Of a stretch of 64,000 bases of DNA, positions 43,020-51,998 are shown one piece after another. The notes beneath the pieces were generated by a model. That model was not told the DNA's origin. It searched no databases and saw only the letters and a list, made by a program, of their open reading frames with translations. This stretch comes from Poriferisocius sp965200775 (GTDB lineage: Bacteria; Actinomycetota; Acidimicrobiia; Acidimicrobiales; Bin134), in assembly GCA_965200775.1 (NCBI GenBank), contig OZ241383.1:2604001-2668000 (forward strand), read 5' to 3'. How positions within the stretch are numbered: the stretch's first letter is position 1; the number at the start of each line of letters is the position of its first letter. The position numbers were made by a program, and so were the translations under genes.

Positions 43020-43427
43020 GCTTGTACCGTAGGCGAGCTAAGGAAGCTGGCGTGTGACGCGGACATCCTGCCCGCCATCTACAAGACCAAAGGCCACAAA
43101 CTCTGGCTGGGTCGCAAAACACGCACCGCCACCGAACCCCAAAAGGCCGCATTGACGCTACGAGACCAAGGCTGCGTCGGTTGCGACACCGCACCCCACT
43201 GGTGCCAGGCCCACCACATCGACTGGTGGTCCAACGGCGGACCCACCAACCTCCACAACCTCATGATGGTATGCACCCAATGCCACCACAACATCCACGA
43301 CCACAACTGGCAAGTCCACCAACACCACGACGGCCGCTACACCATCCAACCCCCACCAAACCCGTTCCCAGACACCGGCACCACCAACTACCAGCCCACC
43401 CAACACAACCCCATACTCAGAAACTGA
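43020..43427 (+). pseudogene. HNH endonuclease of the DUF222/13E12 family, N-terminal part lost
   Basis: The frame reads GELRKLACDADILPAIYK, LGRKTRTATEPQKAALTLRDQGC and the HNH core AHHIDWWSNGGPTNLHNLMMVC with CxxC pairs, the C-terminal third of the large actinobacterial DUF222-HNH family. A stop at 42990 and no start codon before the conserved part show that the several-hundred-residue N-terminal region is missing. It marks the right side of the accessory region. Confidence 0.75.
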
Positions 43428-43543
43428 ACGCTCAGAACATGGCCCCTATCCCCCAGGATGACCAAGAGTTCGAGCGGCTCGACCCGTCAACCTCGGTGCC
43501 GGGCTGGGACACGGGCTGAGCGAGGTCTGGGACGGTGCTGGCG

Positions 43544-43628
43544 CGGAGGGGGTGGGATTCGAACCCACGGTGACTTGTGCCACACACGCTTTCCAAGCGT
43601 GCCGATTCGGCCGCTCTCGCACCCCTCC
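43544..43628 (-). tRNA. tRNA-Ser (anticodon GGA)
   Basis: On the minus strand an 85-base class II tRNA with acceptor GGAGGGG/CCCCTCC and discriminator G, anticodon loop TTGGAAA (anticodon GGA), long variable arm and T arm GTGGGTTCGAATCCCAC. It is the right border of the accessory region. Confidence 0.93.
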
Positions 43629-43721
43629 GGGAGCAAGAAATCTACCCCACCCTGAGCAGCAGACCTGCACCAGTTCCCGCTAGCCTGACTCGGACTGGGC
43701 CGTGCGCCCGGTTTGGAATGT

Positions 43722-43823
43722 GATGGTCGGGTCCTGTGCAACGCCAGCCCGTGAACCGAGTCAGGGCCGGAAGGCAGCAGCTCTCAGCGGATCCTGGGGT
43801 GTGCCGCAGATCACCTGGCCATC
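43722..43823 (+). ncRNA. ffs: Signal recognition particle RNA, small bacterial type
   Basis: The conserved SRP core gggccggaaggcagcagc is present with the matching strand ggtgtgccgcag. The ends gatggtc and ggccatc pair, giving about 102 bases; the true ends may differ by several bases. SRP RNA directs ribosomes with nascent membrane proteins to the membrane. Placement before dnaX is typical of Actinobacteria. Confidence 0.9.
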
Positions 43824-43894
43824 ACTTTCGAGACCGGGACTGCACGGCCCGACCGATTCCCCCCTGGCTCGACCTAGTTGTCGCCCTGGCTGAG

Positions 43895-43900
43895 TAAAGT
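43895..43900 (+). promoter_or_regulatory. -10 box for leaderless dnaX start
   Basis: TAAAGT followed by seven bases and ATG 43908; no ribosome-binding site is present, so the transcript probably begins at the start codon. Confidence 0.45.
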
Positions 43901-43907
43901 CGGCGCA

Positions 43908-45833
43908 ATGGCCCCCCAATCGCTGTACCGGCGCTACCGGCCGTCCCGATTCGCCGAATTGCGGGGCCAGGAGTCCGTCGTCCGGGCCTTGCAAAACGCT
44001 GTCCAGCAGGATCGGGTCGGTCACGCTTACCTGTTCAGCGGCCCCCGAGGCACGGGCAAGACCAGCACCGCCCGGATTCTGGCCAAGGCCCTCAACTGCA
44101 CCGACCTGGGAAGCGACGGCGAACCCTGCGGCCAATGCCCGTCCTGCACCGCGGTGGCCAACAACACCTCCTACGACCTCATCGAGCTGGACGCCGCTTC
44201 CAATAACAAGGTGGACGACGTCCGCGAGCTCATCTCCCGAGTGGCGATGGGCTCTCCCGGCCAGGCGAAGGTGTACGTACTCGATGAAGTCCACATGCTC
44301 ACCCCCGGCGCGGAGAACGCCCTGCTGAAAACGCTTGAGGAGCCCCCCGACCACGTGGTGTTCGTGCTGTGTACAACCGAACCCCACAAGGTTGTGCCCA
44401 CCATCCGCAGCCGAACCCAGCACCTCGAGTTCAGCCTCATCGACGGTGACGTGCTGGCTGACCACGCCAGGTGGGTGGTCGAGCAGGCCGGGCTGGAGGT
44501 GGACGAGGAGGCCATCGACCACGCCGTCCACCGGGGAGCGGGCTCGGCTCGCGACACCCTGTCGGCTCTCGATCAAATCGTGGCCGCCGGAGGGGTGACC
44601 GACCGGGGCGAAGTGGTTGACGCCATAGTCGAAGCCCTGGGTAGCCAGGACCACGGCCCCGCTTTTGTCGCCGTTCATGATGCCCTGCGCTCGGGACGGG
44701 AACCGAGGATCATCGGCGAGGCCCTCATCGACCGCCTCCGTCACGCTTTCCTGTGCGCCATGGGCGCTGATCTCAGCTATCTCACAGACGCCCAGCAGGA
44801 CCAGGCCCGTGCCACCGCCGGTCGCATCTCTCCCGCCGCTCTCACCCGAGCGCTCGAAGTGCTGGGAACGGCCCTCGTGGGGATGCGCCAAGCCCCCGAT
44901 CCTCGGGTGGACCTAGAGGTGGCTCTGGTACGACTCACCCGCCGAGACCTGGATGTCGATGCCGGCGCGCTGCTGGAGAGAATCGAGCGACTGGAACGCA
45001 ACGGTGTGAGCCGTTCTTCCCCGCCCGGGGAAACTCCGAGCCCAACACCGGCCCCCTCAGCCCCTCCGTCGACCACGTCTGCTTCAGCCAGCGGACCCGA
45101 GCGGGCCCGAGCGGCCATGGCCCGGGTCCAGGCCCGGGAGGCCGACGCCGAAAGCAACCTCCGGCAACCGTCCGACCAACCCCAGGAAGCCGAAAGTCCG
45201 GCCCGGGAGCCAGAGGCCAGCTCGGCCCCCGCCTCGGCTCGAAAGCCCACGCTGGGGGCAATGCGAGCGAACCAGGCTGGTTCGGCTCCGACCACTACCC
45301 CCGACGCCGCCGGCCAGTCCGACACTTCAGAAACAGCCGCAACCAACGGTGGCACTGACGCCGGCGACGCCGGTTCTGTCGACGCTGATGTCGGTGGTTC
45401 TCTCCCGAGCCGTGAGGAGCTGGTCCTCGCCTGGGGAGACTCGGTGTTGCCCAACCTTCCCAACAAGGTTCGTGTCCGGTTCCAGGCGGGACGATTCCTG
45501 CCAAACGACCCCGACCGTGCGGTGTTCGCCTTGCCCAACGCAACCCATCTGGACCGCTGTGAGGAGGTCCGCAGCGCGGTGGACGATGCCCTGTGCGATC
45601 ACTTCGGCAGAGCCGTACCCATGCACCTGACAGTTGATGATGGGAGCATGGCCGAGGCACCTCAACTTCCCCCACCCGACGCCATGGCCGTTCCCCCCGT
45701 GGACGAGCAACCCGAGGCCACCGAACCCGACGAAACCCCGGCCGAGGAACCCGTCTCCGAGGAGGCCATCGCCAACCTCATGGCGGCATTCCCCAACTCC
45801 CAACTCGTTACCTTCGACGAGCCCACGAGCTGA
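43908..45833 (+). CDS. dnaX: DNA polymerase III subunits gamma and tau
   Basis: DnaX is the clamp-loader ATPase. The 641-residue product starts MAPQSLYRRYRPSRFAELRGQ. It has the P-loop GPRGTGKTST (about 44), the four-cysteine zinc module ending CGQCPSC, the LDEVHML Walker B and the sensor-1 ATTEPHK-like CTTEPHKVVPTIRSR. Residues about 370-520 are a Pro/Ala/Glu-rich linker, then a tau-like C-terminal domain. ATG 43908 is fixed by the -10 box and family N terminus; a TTG ten codons upstream is in frame. Confidence 0.95.
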   Translation: MAPQSLYRRYRPSRFAELRGQESVVRALQNAVQQDRVGHAYLFSGPRGTGKTSTARILAKALNCTDLGSDGEPCGQCPSCTAVANNTSYDLIELDAASNNKVDDVRELISRVAMGSPGQAKVYVLDEVHMLTPGAENALLKTLEEPPDHVVFVLCTTEPHKVVPTIRSRTQHLEFSLIDGDVLADHARWVVEQAGLEVDEEAIDHAVHRGAGSARDTLSALDQIVAAGGVTDRGEVVDAIVEALGSQDHGPAFVAVHDALRSGREPRIIGEALIDRLRHAFLCAMGADLSYLTDAQQDQARATAGRISPAALTRALEVLGTALVGMRQAPDPRVDLEVALVRLTRRDLDVDAGALLERIERLERNGVSRSSPPGETPSPTPAPSAPPSTTSASASGPERARAAMARVQAREADAESNLRQPSDQPQEAESPAREPEASSAPASARKPTLGAMRANQAGSAPTTTPDAAGQSDTSETAATNGGTDAGDAGSVDADVGGSLPSREELVLAWGDSVLPNLPNKVRVRFQAGRFLPNDPDRAVFALPNATHLDRCEEVRSAVDDALCDHFGRAVPMHLTVDDGSMAEAPQLPPPDAMAVPPVDEQPEATEPDETPAEEPVSEEAIANLMAAFPNSQLVTFDEPTS

Positions 45834-45859
45834 TGAGAAGTGTTGGGGAGCCCCGGTGA
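45833..45859 (+). other. Minicistron bridging dnaX and recR
   Basis: An ATG sharing a base with the dnaX stop (TGATG) opens the eight-codon frame MRSVGEPR. Its TGA overlaps the recR start GTG (GTGA). The frame includes ggggag, the likely recR ribosome-binding site. No duplication is involved. Confidence 0.4.
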
Positions 45860-46485
45860 GCAGCGTCTATACCGCTCCGGTGCAGGTGTTGATCGACGAG
45901 CTGGGCCGCCTTCCCGGCATCGGCCCCAAGTCAGCCCAGCGCATTGCCTTCCACCTGCTCAAGGTGTCCGAGCAAGACGCTTTGCGGCTGGCCGACTCCA
46001 TCAGGGAGGCCAAGGCCCGAGTGCAGTTCTGCGGGCGGTGCTTCAACATCAGCGAGCACGCCGAATGCGAGCTGTGCGCCGACCCCCGGCGTGACCCGGC
46101 CATCCTGTGCGTGGTGGAGGAACCCCGTGACATCGTGGCGGTTGAGAAGACCAGGGAGTTCCGAGGCCGCTACCACGTGCTCGGCGGAGCCATCAACCCC
46201 ATCGAGGGCATCGGACCCGACCAGCTTCGTGTCAAGGAGCTGCTTGCCCGCATCGGCGACGAAAACGTTACCGAGGTGATCTGCTGCACCAACCCTAACA
46301 TCGAAGGGGAGGCCACAGCCATGTACCTGGCCCGCCTCATCGAGCCGTTGGGGGTGGCCGTGACCCGCATCGCCAGCGGCCTCCCGGTGGGTGGTGACCT
46401 GGAGTACGCCGACGAACTCACCCTCAGCCGAGCCCTGGAAGGACGCCAACGGATCAACGCAGAAACCAGAGCCGGCCGGCCCTGA
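45856..46485 (+). CDS. recR: Recombination mediator RecR
   Basis: RecR acts with RecO and RecF to load RecA at gaps. The 209-residue product has the helix-hairpin-helix LGRLPGIGPKSAQRIAFHLL, the zinc module CGRCFNISEHAECELC and a Toprim domain (CVVEEPRDIVAVEKT, GGAINPIEGIGPD). GTG 45856 is the family start. It is coupled to dnaX through a minicistron. Confidence 0.95.
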   Translation: MSSVYTAPVQVLIDELGRLPGIGPKSAQRIAFHLLKVSEQDALRLADSIREAKARVQFCGRCFNISEHAECELCADPRRDPAILCVVEEPRDIVAVEKTREFRGRYHVLGGAINPIEGIGPDQLRVKELLARIGDENVTEVICCTNPNIEGEATAMYLARLIEPLGVAVTRIASGLPVGGDLEYADELTLSRALEGRQRINAETRAGRP

Positions 46486-46555
46486 TTCGCGCCGCCCCTG
46501 ATTGACGGCGTCCTAGTTTCGTAGCACTCCTGATTCGCAGCGCCCCTGATTGGCG
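46481..46555 (+). repeat. Imperfect tandem repeat after recR
   Basis: A 27-base segment at 46481-46507, beginning with the recR stop region, recurs at 46529-46555 (period 48, three mismatches). It lies in the 116-base gap between recR and the convergent thiolase gene and bridges no start. Confidence 0.6.
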
Positions 46556-46601
46556 ACGTTACGGCCTGCCTTTCCGGCTGCGTCATTCAGCCGTAGAGCT
46601 G

Positions 46602-47780
46602 TCAGACCCGAACCAGCAGCGCATCCCCCTGGCCGCCGCCGCCGCACAACGCAGCCGCCCCCAACCCGCCGCCTCGACGGCGCAGTTCGTGCAGCAGCGT
46701 CAACACGATGCGGTTCCCGCTCGCTCCAATCGGGTGACCGAGGGCAATGGCCCCACCGTTCACGTTCACCACATCGTCCGACACACCCAGATCGGCCATG
46801 GACGCAAGGGCCACGGCCGCAAACGCCTCGTTGATCTCGAACAGATCGATGTCGCCCAAGCTCAGCTCCGCCGACTTGAGAGCCTGAAAGATGGCTCTCG
46901 ACGGTTGGGTAAGCAGCGACGGATCGGGCCCCGCCACCTGCCCGTAGCCGACATAACTCCCAAGCGGCTCGATGCCCAGTTGCTCGGCCCGCTCCCGACT
47001 GGCCACCACCAGTGCGCAGCCCCCGTCGGAGATCTGCGAGGCATTGCCCGCGGTGATGTTGCCGGAATCGGCGAATGCCGGGCGCAGTCTGCCCAGCGAC
47101 TCCGCAGTGGCGTCGGCTCGCACCCCCTCGTCGGCGGCCACAACCACCGGATCACCCCTGCGCTGTGGCACTTCCACCGTCACCAGCTCGTCGTCGAACA
47201 GCCCAGACGATGCCGCGGCGGCGGCCCGCTGGTGCGACTGGGCCGAGAACGCGTCCTGGGGCTCACGGTCCAGCCCGCTGGACGCGGCGTACTTCTCCGT
47301 CCCGGTCCCCATCGCGCAGCGGTCGAAAGCGCAAAACAAACCGTCGGACATCATCGAGTCCACCAAGTCACCGTCACCCAAGCGGTATCCCTCCCGGGCC
47401 CTGGTCAGCAGGTAAGGCGCTTTCGTCATCGACTCCATGCCCCCTGCCACCACAATCTCGGCATCGCCGGCCGAGATCATCTGGTGGGCCAGATACACGG
47501 TGTTGATGCCCGACAAGCACACTTTGTTCACCGTGGTAGCCGGCACGGTCATGGGGATACCCGCACCTACGGCCGCTTGCCGGGCCGTGGCCTGGCCCTC
47601 CCCGGCTAGCAACACCTGACCCATGAACACGTAGTCCACCTGCTCGGGAGCCACCCCCGCTCGGTCCAGCGCCGCCCGAATGGCCAGCCCGCCCAGCTCG
47701 GCCCCCCGAAACGAGGCCAGCCCGCCGGCCATCTTCCCGATAGGGGTGCGAGCCCCGGCCAGAATCACCGTCTCCGTCAT
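46602..47780 (-). CDS. Acetyl-CoA acetyltransferase (thiolase)
   Basis: A 392-residue thiolase that condenses or cleaves acyl-CoA. The nucleophile cysteine is in TVNKVCLSGIN (about 89), the histidine in IALGHPIGASG (about 350) and the second cysteine in ALCGGGGQGDALL (about 380). ATG 47780 follows aaggag. Divergent from the exonuclease gene. With the acyl-CoA carboxylase and mutase genes it suggests short-chain acyl-CoA metabolism. Confidence 0.92.
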   Translation of the reverse strand: MTETVILAGARTPIGKMAGGLASFRGAELGGLAIRAALDRAGVAPEQVDYVFMGQVLLAGEGQATARQAAVGAGIPMTVPATTVNKVCLSGINTVYLAHQMISAGDAEIVVAGGMESMTKAPYLLTRAREGYRLGDGDLVDSMMSDGLFCAFDRCAMGTGTEKYAASSGLDREPQDAFSAQSHQRAAAAASSGLFDDELVTVEVPQRRGDPVVVAADEGVRADATAESLGRLRPAFADSGNITAGNASQISDGGCALVVASRERAEQLGIEPLGSYVGYGQVAGPDPSLLTQPSRAIFQALKSAELSLGDIDLFEINEAFAAVALASMADLGVSDDVVNVNGGAIALGHPIGASGNRIVLTLLHELRRRGGGLGAAALCGGGGQGDALLVRV

Positions 47781-47833
47781 TGTCCACTCCTTGCCTGCCG
47801 GCTCTTGCGGCCCAAGAGCACTCCCCCGCAGGA

Positions 47834-47839
47834 TACGGT
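47834..47839 (+). promoter_or_regulatory. -10 box for leaderless exonuclease start
   Basis: TACGGT followed by six bases and GTG 47846. Confidence 0.35.
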
Positions 47840-47845
47840 CACCAC

Positions 47846-48709
47846 GTGAAGGTTCACCTGGTCGACGGGACATACGAGCTGTTCCGCTACCACTTCTCCC
47901 CCGGCAACCGCGACATGGAACACGGCGCGGCCCGAGGAGTGGTCCACAGCATGCTCCAGTTGATCGACGACGGCGCCACCCACGTAGGTATCGCCACCGA
48001 CACCGTGATCGAGTCGTTCCGCAACGATTTGTGGCCCGGCTACAAGACCGGGGAGGGGACGCCAACCGAGCTGATGGCCCAGTTCCCCCTGGTCGAGCAA
48101 GCCCTGGTGGCGGCTGGGTTCTGTGTGTGGCCCATGGTGGAGTACGAGGCCGACGACGCCCTCGGGGCCGCGGCCCGCAAGGCAGCCGCCGACCCGCGGG
48201 TGGAGCAGGTGCTCATCTGCACCCCCGACAAGGACCTGGCCCAGTGCGCCGCCGCCGACCGGAGCATCGTGCAGTACGACCGTCGCCGCCAGAAGCTCAT
48301 CGATCACGACGAGGTGGTGGCCAAGTTTGGGGTGAGCCCGGAATCCATCCCCGACTATCTGGCGCTGGTGGGCGACAGCGCCGACGGCTTTCCCGGCCTG
48401 GCCGGGTGGGGGGCCCGCTCCACTGCCACTGTGTTGTCCCACTACCGCCACCTGGAGAACATCCCCGACGCTGTGGGCCAGTGGGAGGTGAGCGTGCGGG
48501 GTTCGGCCAAGCTGGCCGCCACCCTGGCCGAACATCGGGACCGGGCCGAGCTGTTTCGCCGCATCGCCACCATCTCCTACGACGCACCCACCTTCGACAG
48601 GCTCGATGAGTTGGCCTGGGTCGGACCCACTCCCGATTTCCCCGAGATCATCTCCACCCTGGGCGGCGATCATCTGGTGGAGCGAGCCCAGAACCTGCGG
48701 AAGCAATAG
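47846..48709 (+). CDS. 5'-3' exonuclease (Pol I N-terminal-like)
   Basis: A 287-residue stand-alone FEN-type nuclease. VHLVDGTYELFRYHF carries the first metal-binding aspartate, YEADDALGAAA and CTPDKDLAQC the other acidic ligands, and VGDSADGFPGLAGWGARSTATVL the helix-3-turn motif. Such proteins process flaps and RNA primers. GTG 47846 is chosen from the family start and -10 spacing. Confidence 0.88.
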   Translation: MKVHLVDGTYELFRYHFSPGNRDMEHGAARGVVHSMLQLIDDGATHVGIATDTVIESFRNDLWPGYKTGEGTPTELMAQFPLVEQALVAAGFCVWPMVEYEADDALGAAARKAAADPRVEQVLICTPDKDLAQCAAADRSIVQYDRRRQKLIDHDEVVAKFGVSPESIPDYLALVGDSADGFPGLAGWGARSTATVLSHYRHLENIPDAVGQWEVSVRGSAKLAATLAEHRDRAELFRRIATISYDAPTFDRLDELAWVGPTPDFPEIISTLGGDHLVERAQNLRKQ

Positions 48710-48756
48710 CCGAAGGGTCGTTGAAACCGGCAAGGCCCATGTAGCCTGGCACGATC

Positions 48757-50313
48757 ATGGCCGAGCACTCGATGAAGGACCGACTCAGCGATCTGGAGCG
48801 TCGCAAGAACGAGGCTCTCCACGCCGGACCCCAAAGAGCGGTCGACCGCCAGCACGAGAAGGGAAAGATGCTGGCCCGGGAGCGGATTGAGTACCTGCTC
48901 GACGACGGGTCGTTCCACGAGCTCGACATGCTGGCCCGCCACCGAGCCCTCGACAGCGGCATCGAGGAGCGGCCCTACACCGACGGCGTCATCACAGGCT
49001 GGGGCACAATCGACGGCCGCAAGGTGTTCCTTTTCGCCCAGGACTTCACCGTGTTCGGCGGAGCGCTGGGGGAGGTTTTCGCCGAGAAGATTCACAAGGT
49101 GATGGACCTGGCCCTGTCGGTGGGCGCTCCCATGATCGGACTGAACGACGGCGCCGGGGCCCGTATCCAGGAAGGCGTGGTGTCGCTCGACTCCTACGGC
49201 GGCATCTTCCACCGCAATGTGCGGTCGTCGGGGGTCATCCCCCAGATCAGCGTGATCCTGGGGCCATGCGCCGGGGGTGCGGTGTACAGCCCGGCCATGA
49301 CCGATTTCGTGTTCATGGTGGCCGAGAAGTCGCACATGTTCATCACCGGTCCCGACGTGGTGAAGACGGTCACCGGCGAGGAGGTCACCCTGGAAGACCT
49401 GGGAGGCGCCCGTTCCCACTCCACCAAGTCGGGGGTAGCCACCTTCGTCGGGCAAACCGAGAACGACGTGCTCGACGAGGTCCGCTACCTGGTCGGCCAC
49501 CTCCCGGCCAACAACCTGGAGGAACCTCCCCGAGTCGAAACCCAGGACGACCCCGGGCGGTCCACCCCCGAGCTGCGCGACATCATGCCCGACAGCCCGA
49601 ACCTGCCCTACGACATGCGCAAGGTGATCGAAGCGGTGGTGGACGACGGGGAGTTCATGGAGTACCACTCTCACTGGGCCCAATCCATCGTCTGCGGGTT
49701 CGCCCGGCTCGACGGTTACCCCGTGGGGGTGGTCGGCAACCAGCCGATGGTGCTGGCCGGTGTGCTCGATATCGAGTCGTCGTCCAAAGCGGCCCGGTTC
49801 GTGCGCACCTGCGACGCCTTCAACATCCCCCTGCTGACCCTGGTGGACGTGCCCGGCTTTTTGCCCGGTGTCGATCAGGAGCACGGCGGCATCATCCGCC
49901 ACGGCGCCAAGCTGCTCTACGCCTACTGCGAGGCCACAGTTCCCCGCATCCAGGTCATCACCCGCAAGGCCTACGGTGGGGCCTACGTGGTGATGGACTC
50001 CAAGTCGGTGGGTTCCGACCTTTCGTTCGCATGGCCCGGCGCCGAGCTGGCCGTGATGGGGCCGCAGGGAGCGGTCGAGATCATCTACCGCCGGGAGCTG
50101 CAATCGGCTGCCGATCCCGTCGCCCGCCGGACCGAGCTGGTGGACGACTACACCGAGCGCTACGCAAACCCCTACATCGCCGCCGAACGGGGTTACATCG
50201 ACGACGTGATCGACCCCGCTGACACCCGGCGGTTGGTGATTGCCGGGTTCGAGATGCTCCGGTCCAAGCGGGAAGACCTGCTGCCCCGAAAGCACGGAAT
50301 CATCCCGCTGTGA
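48757..50313 (+). CDS. Acyl-CoA carboxylase carboxyltransferase (beta) subunit
   Basis: A 518-residue carboxyltransferase of the propionyl-CoA/acetyl-CoA carboxylase family. Motifs: GARIQEGVVSLDSYGGIF, GPCAGGAVYSPAMTDF, DVPGFLPGVDQEHGGIIRHGAKLLYAY and ITRKAYGGAYVVM. It transfers carboxyl from biotin to acyl-CoA; the biotin-carrying alpha subunit is not in the window. TAGCCT lies nine bases before the ATG. The stop overlaps the start of an epsilon-like subunit (GTGA). Confidence 0.92.
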   Translation: MAEHSMKDRLSDLERRKNEALHAGPQRAVDRQHEKGKMLARERIEYLLDDGSFHELDMLARHRALDSGIEERPYTDGVITGWGTIDGRKVFLFAQDFTVFGGALGEVFAEKIHKVMDLALSVGAPMIGLNDGAGARIQEGVVSLDSYGGIFHRNVRSSGVIPQISVILGPCAGGAVYSPAMTDFVFMVAEKSHMFITGPDVVKTVTGEEVTLEDLGGARSHSTKSGVATFVGQTENDVLDEVRYLVGHLPANNLEEPPRVETQDDPGRSTPELRDIMPDSPNLPYDMRKVIEAVVDDGEFMEYHSHWAQSIVCGFARLDGYPVGVVGNQPMVLAGVLDIESSSKAARFVRTCDAFNIPLLTLVDVPGFLPGVDQEHGGIIRHGAKLLYAYCEATVPRIQVITRKAYGGAYVVMDSKSVGSDLSFAWPGAELAVMGPQGAVEIIYRRELQSAADPVARRTELVDDYTERYANPYIAAERGYIDDVIDPADTRRLVIAGFEMLRSKREDLLPRKHGIIPL

Positions 50314-50546
50314 GCCGGCCCTCCACCACCCTTCAGCCCGCAGCCAGCGCAGCGCCGGTGGCGGTCGTCACACCGACGCCCACGCCCATGGAGATGGCCG
50401 CCATCCTGGCCGCCTACGAGGCCCTCTGGCCTCGCCCGGTGGTTGCCGAACCCCCTTCGGTTGCTCCTCCCCGCTGGAGGTTCAGCGGCCGGTGGTGGAC
50501 CGCTCCCGCTGTCACCCGCCGCCGTCGGCAGGATCTGAAACCATGA
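50310..50546 (+). CDS. Acyl-CoA carboxylase epsilon-like small subunit
   Basis: A 78-residue protein with EMAAILAAYEALWP followed by a Trp-rich basic end (RWRFSGRWWTAPAVTRRRR). Small epsilon subunits with an AAL-type helix and a Trp-containing tail follow the beta subunit gene in Actinobacteria. The identification rests mainly on position (GTGA overlap) and layout. Confidence 0.6.
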   Translation: MSRPSTTLQPAASAAPVAVVTPTPTPMEMAAILAAYEALWPRPVVAEPPSVAPPRWRFSGRWWTAPAVTRRRRQDLKP

Positions 50547-51106
50547 CCGGCGAGACAGCCCACCACCCCACCACGGCCGAACTCGAGGCGACCCTCGACC
50601 ACATCCGACAAGCCCCCACCGACAACGGCATGGTGGAGCTGATCGTGCGCCGCCCGGCGGTGGACGAGCGGGAAGTGCTGGAGGTCGGACAACTCAGCCT
50701 GCAAGAAGGTCTGGAAGGCGACACCTGGAATCAGAGGCCCAGCTCCAAGTCAGCCGACGGCGGGCCACATCCCGATATGCAGCTCAACATCATGAACTCC
50801 CGAGCGGCCGGAGCGGTAGCCGGACCCATCGAGCGGTGGGCCCTGGCAGGCGACCAGCTCTACATCGATCTCGACCTCAGCACCGAGACTCTTCCCCACG
50901 GTACCCGCCTGGCTATTGGCGAAGCGGTCATCGAGGTTTCCCCCCAACCTCACACCGGGTGCGCCAAGTTCTCGGCTCGCTTCGGCCTTGACGCCCTCCG
51001 ATTCGTCAACTCCCCAGCCGGACGAGCCCTCAATCTGAGGGGTATCAATGCCAAAGTGGTGCAGCCCGGCACCATCCAACAGGGCGACCTCATCACCCGC
51101 CTTTAG
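50543..51106 (+). CDS. MOSC domain protein
   Basis: A 187-residue stand-alone MOSC domain, related to the C-terminal domain of molybdenum cofactor sulfurase. Features are GLEGDTWNQR near residue 60, MQLNIMNSRAAGAVAG, and PHTGCAKFSARFGLDALRFVN with the conserved cysteine. Sulfur transfer is possible; substrate unknown. ATG 50543 overlaps the previous stop (ATGA). Confidence 0.8.
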   Translation: MTGETAHHPTTAELEATLDHIRQAPTDNGMVELIVRRPAVDEREVLEVGQLSLQEGLEGDTWNQRPSSKSADGGPHPDMQLNIMNSRAAGAVAGPIERWALAGDQLYIDLDLSTETLPHGTRLAIGEAVIEVSPQPHTGCAKFSARFGLDALRFVNSPAGRALNLRGINAKVVQPGTIQQGDLITRL

Positions 51107-51249
51107 CCCGCCGAAAGGCATTCCTGCTCTGGGACTCTCCGGCCAACCATCCCCTGGGAGCGCAAGTTCCTGGGACGGGACTTGTTGTAGAACCAGTCCC
51201 CGGACCAACGCCCTCCGGGCGATAACTCCAGCCCCCGTTTCCTGGCTGT

Positions 51250-51924
51250 TTACCCAGGCCAGGGTGGCAGGGGCTGCCTTATGACCCGCCGGAGCCGGGC
51301 CAGGTATTCCTCCCGGGTGGTCTCCACCGCTCCCAGGGTGCTCAGGTGATCGGTAACCCACTGCACGTCGAGCAGCCGGTCGTGGCCCCCGTGGGCCAAC
51401 CGCCCCACCAAACCCACCAGCGCCACCTTCGACGCGTCACGATCACGATGGAACATCGACTCGCCGGCAAACAGGCCGCCCACCGACACCCCGTACAAGC
51501 CGCCCACCAGCTCCCCGTCCTGCGACCATGCTTCCACGCTGTGGGCCCATCCCAGCCGGTGCAGCCTCACATAGGCATCCCGTATCTCCCGGGAGATCCA
51601 CCCGTGAGGCCGCTCGATCAACCTGCACGCGTCGATCACCTCGGCGAAGGCCATGTCGGTGGTCACCCGGTAGCGCCTCAACGAACGGCGCAGCGATCGG
51701 GTCACCCGCAGAGCTTCGAGGGGGATCACACCCCGGGGGTCGGGCGACCACCATCCCAGTTTCTCGGTGCGGCCCAGCGGCATGGGAAACAGACCGGCCC
51801 GGTAAGCGGCCAACAGGGTGCCCGGTTCCAGGTCGGCCCCAATAGCGACCAAACCGTGCTCATCGGCCGTTTCAGCCGGGGGAAACTCCCACTGGTTGGG
51901 CTCCGGCTCCAGCGCCATGCCCAT
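51250..51924 (-). CDS. aat: Leucyl/phenylalanyl-tRNA-protein transferase
   Basis: Aat adds Leu or Phe to N-terminal Arg or Lys, marking proteins for ClpS-ClpAP. The 224-residue product has GLVAIGADLEPGTLLAAYRAGLFPMP, WWSPDPRGVIP and GGLYGVSVGGLFAGESMF, with WVTDHLSTLGA near the end. Start ATG 51924; ATG 51918 is two codons later. Confidence 0.93.
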   Translation of the reverse strand: MGMALEPEPNQWEFPPAETADEHGLVAIGADLEPGTLLAAYRAGLFPMPLGRTEKLGWWSPDPRGVIPLEALRVTRSLRRSLRRYRVTTDMAFAEVIDACRLIERPHGWISREIRDAYVRLHRLGWAHSVEAWSQDGELVGGLYGVSVGGLFAGESMFHRDRDASKVALVGLVGRLAHGGHDRLLDVQWVTDHLSTLGAVETTREEYLARLRRVIRQPLPPWPG

Positions 51925-51998
51925 ACTCTGCCCTACCCGCCCGCTCGAGGCGCAGGTTCCGGTCGGTTGCCCGGTTGCAGCTGAAGTGGTTCTGGCCG

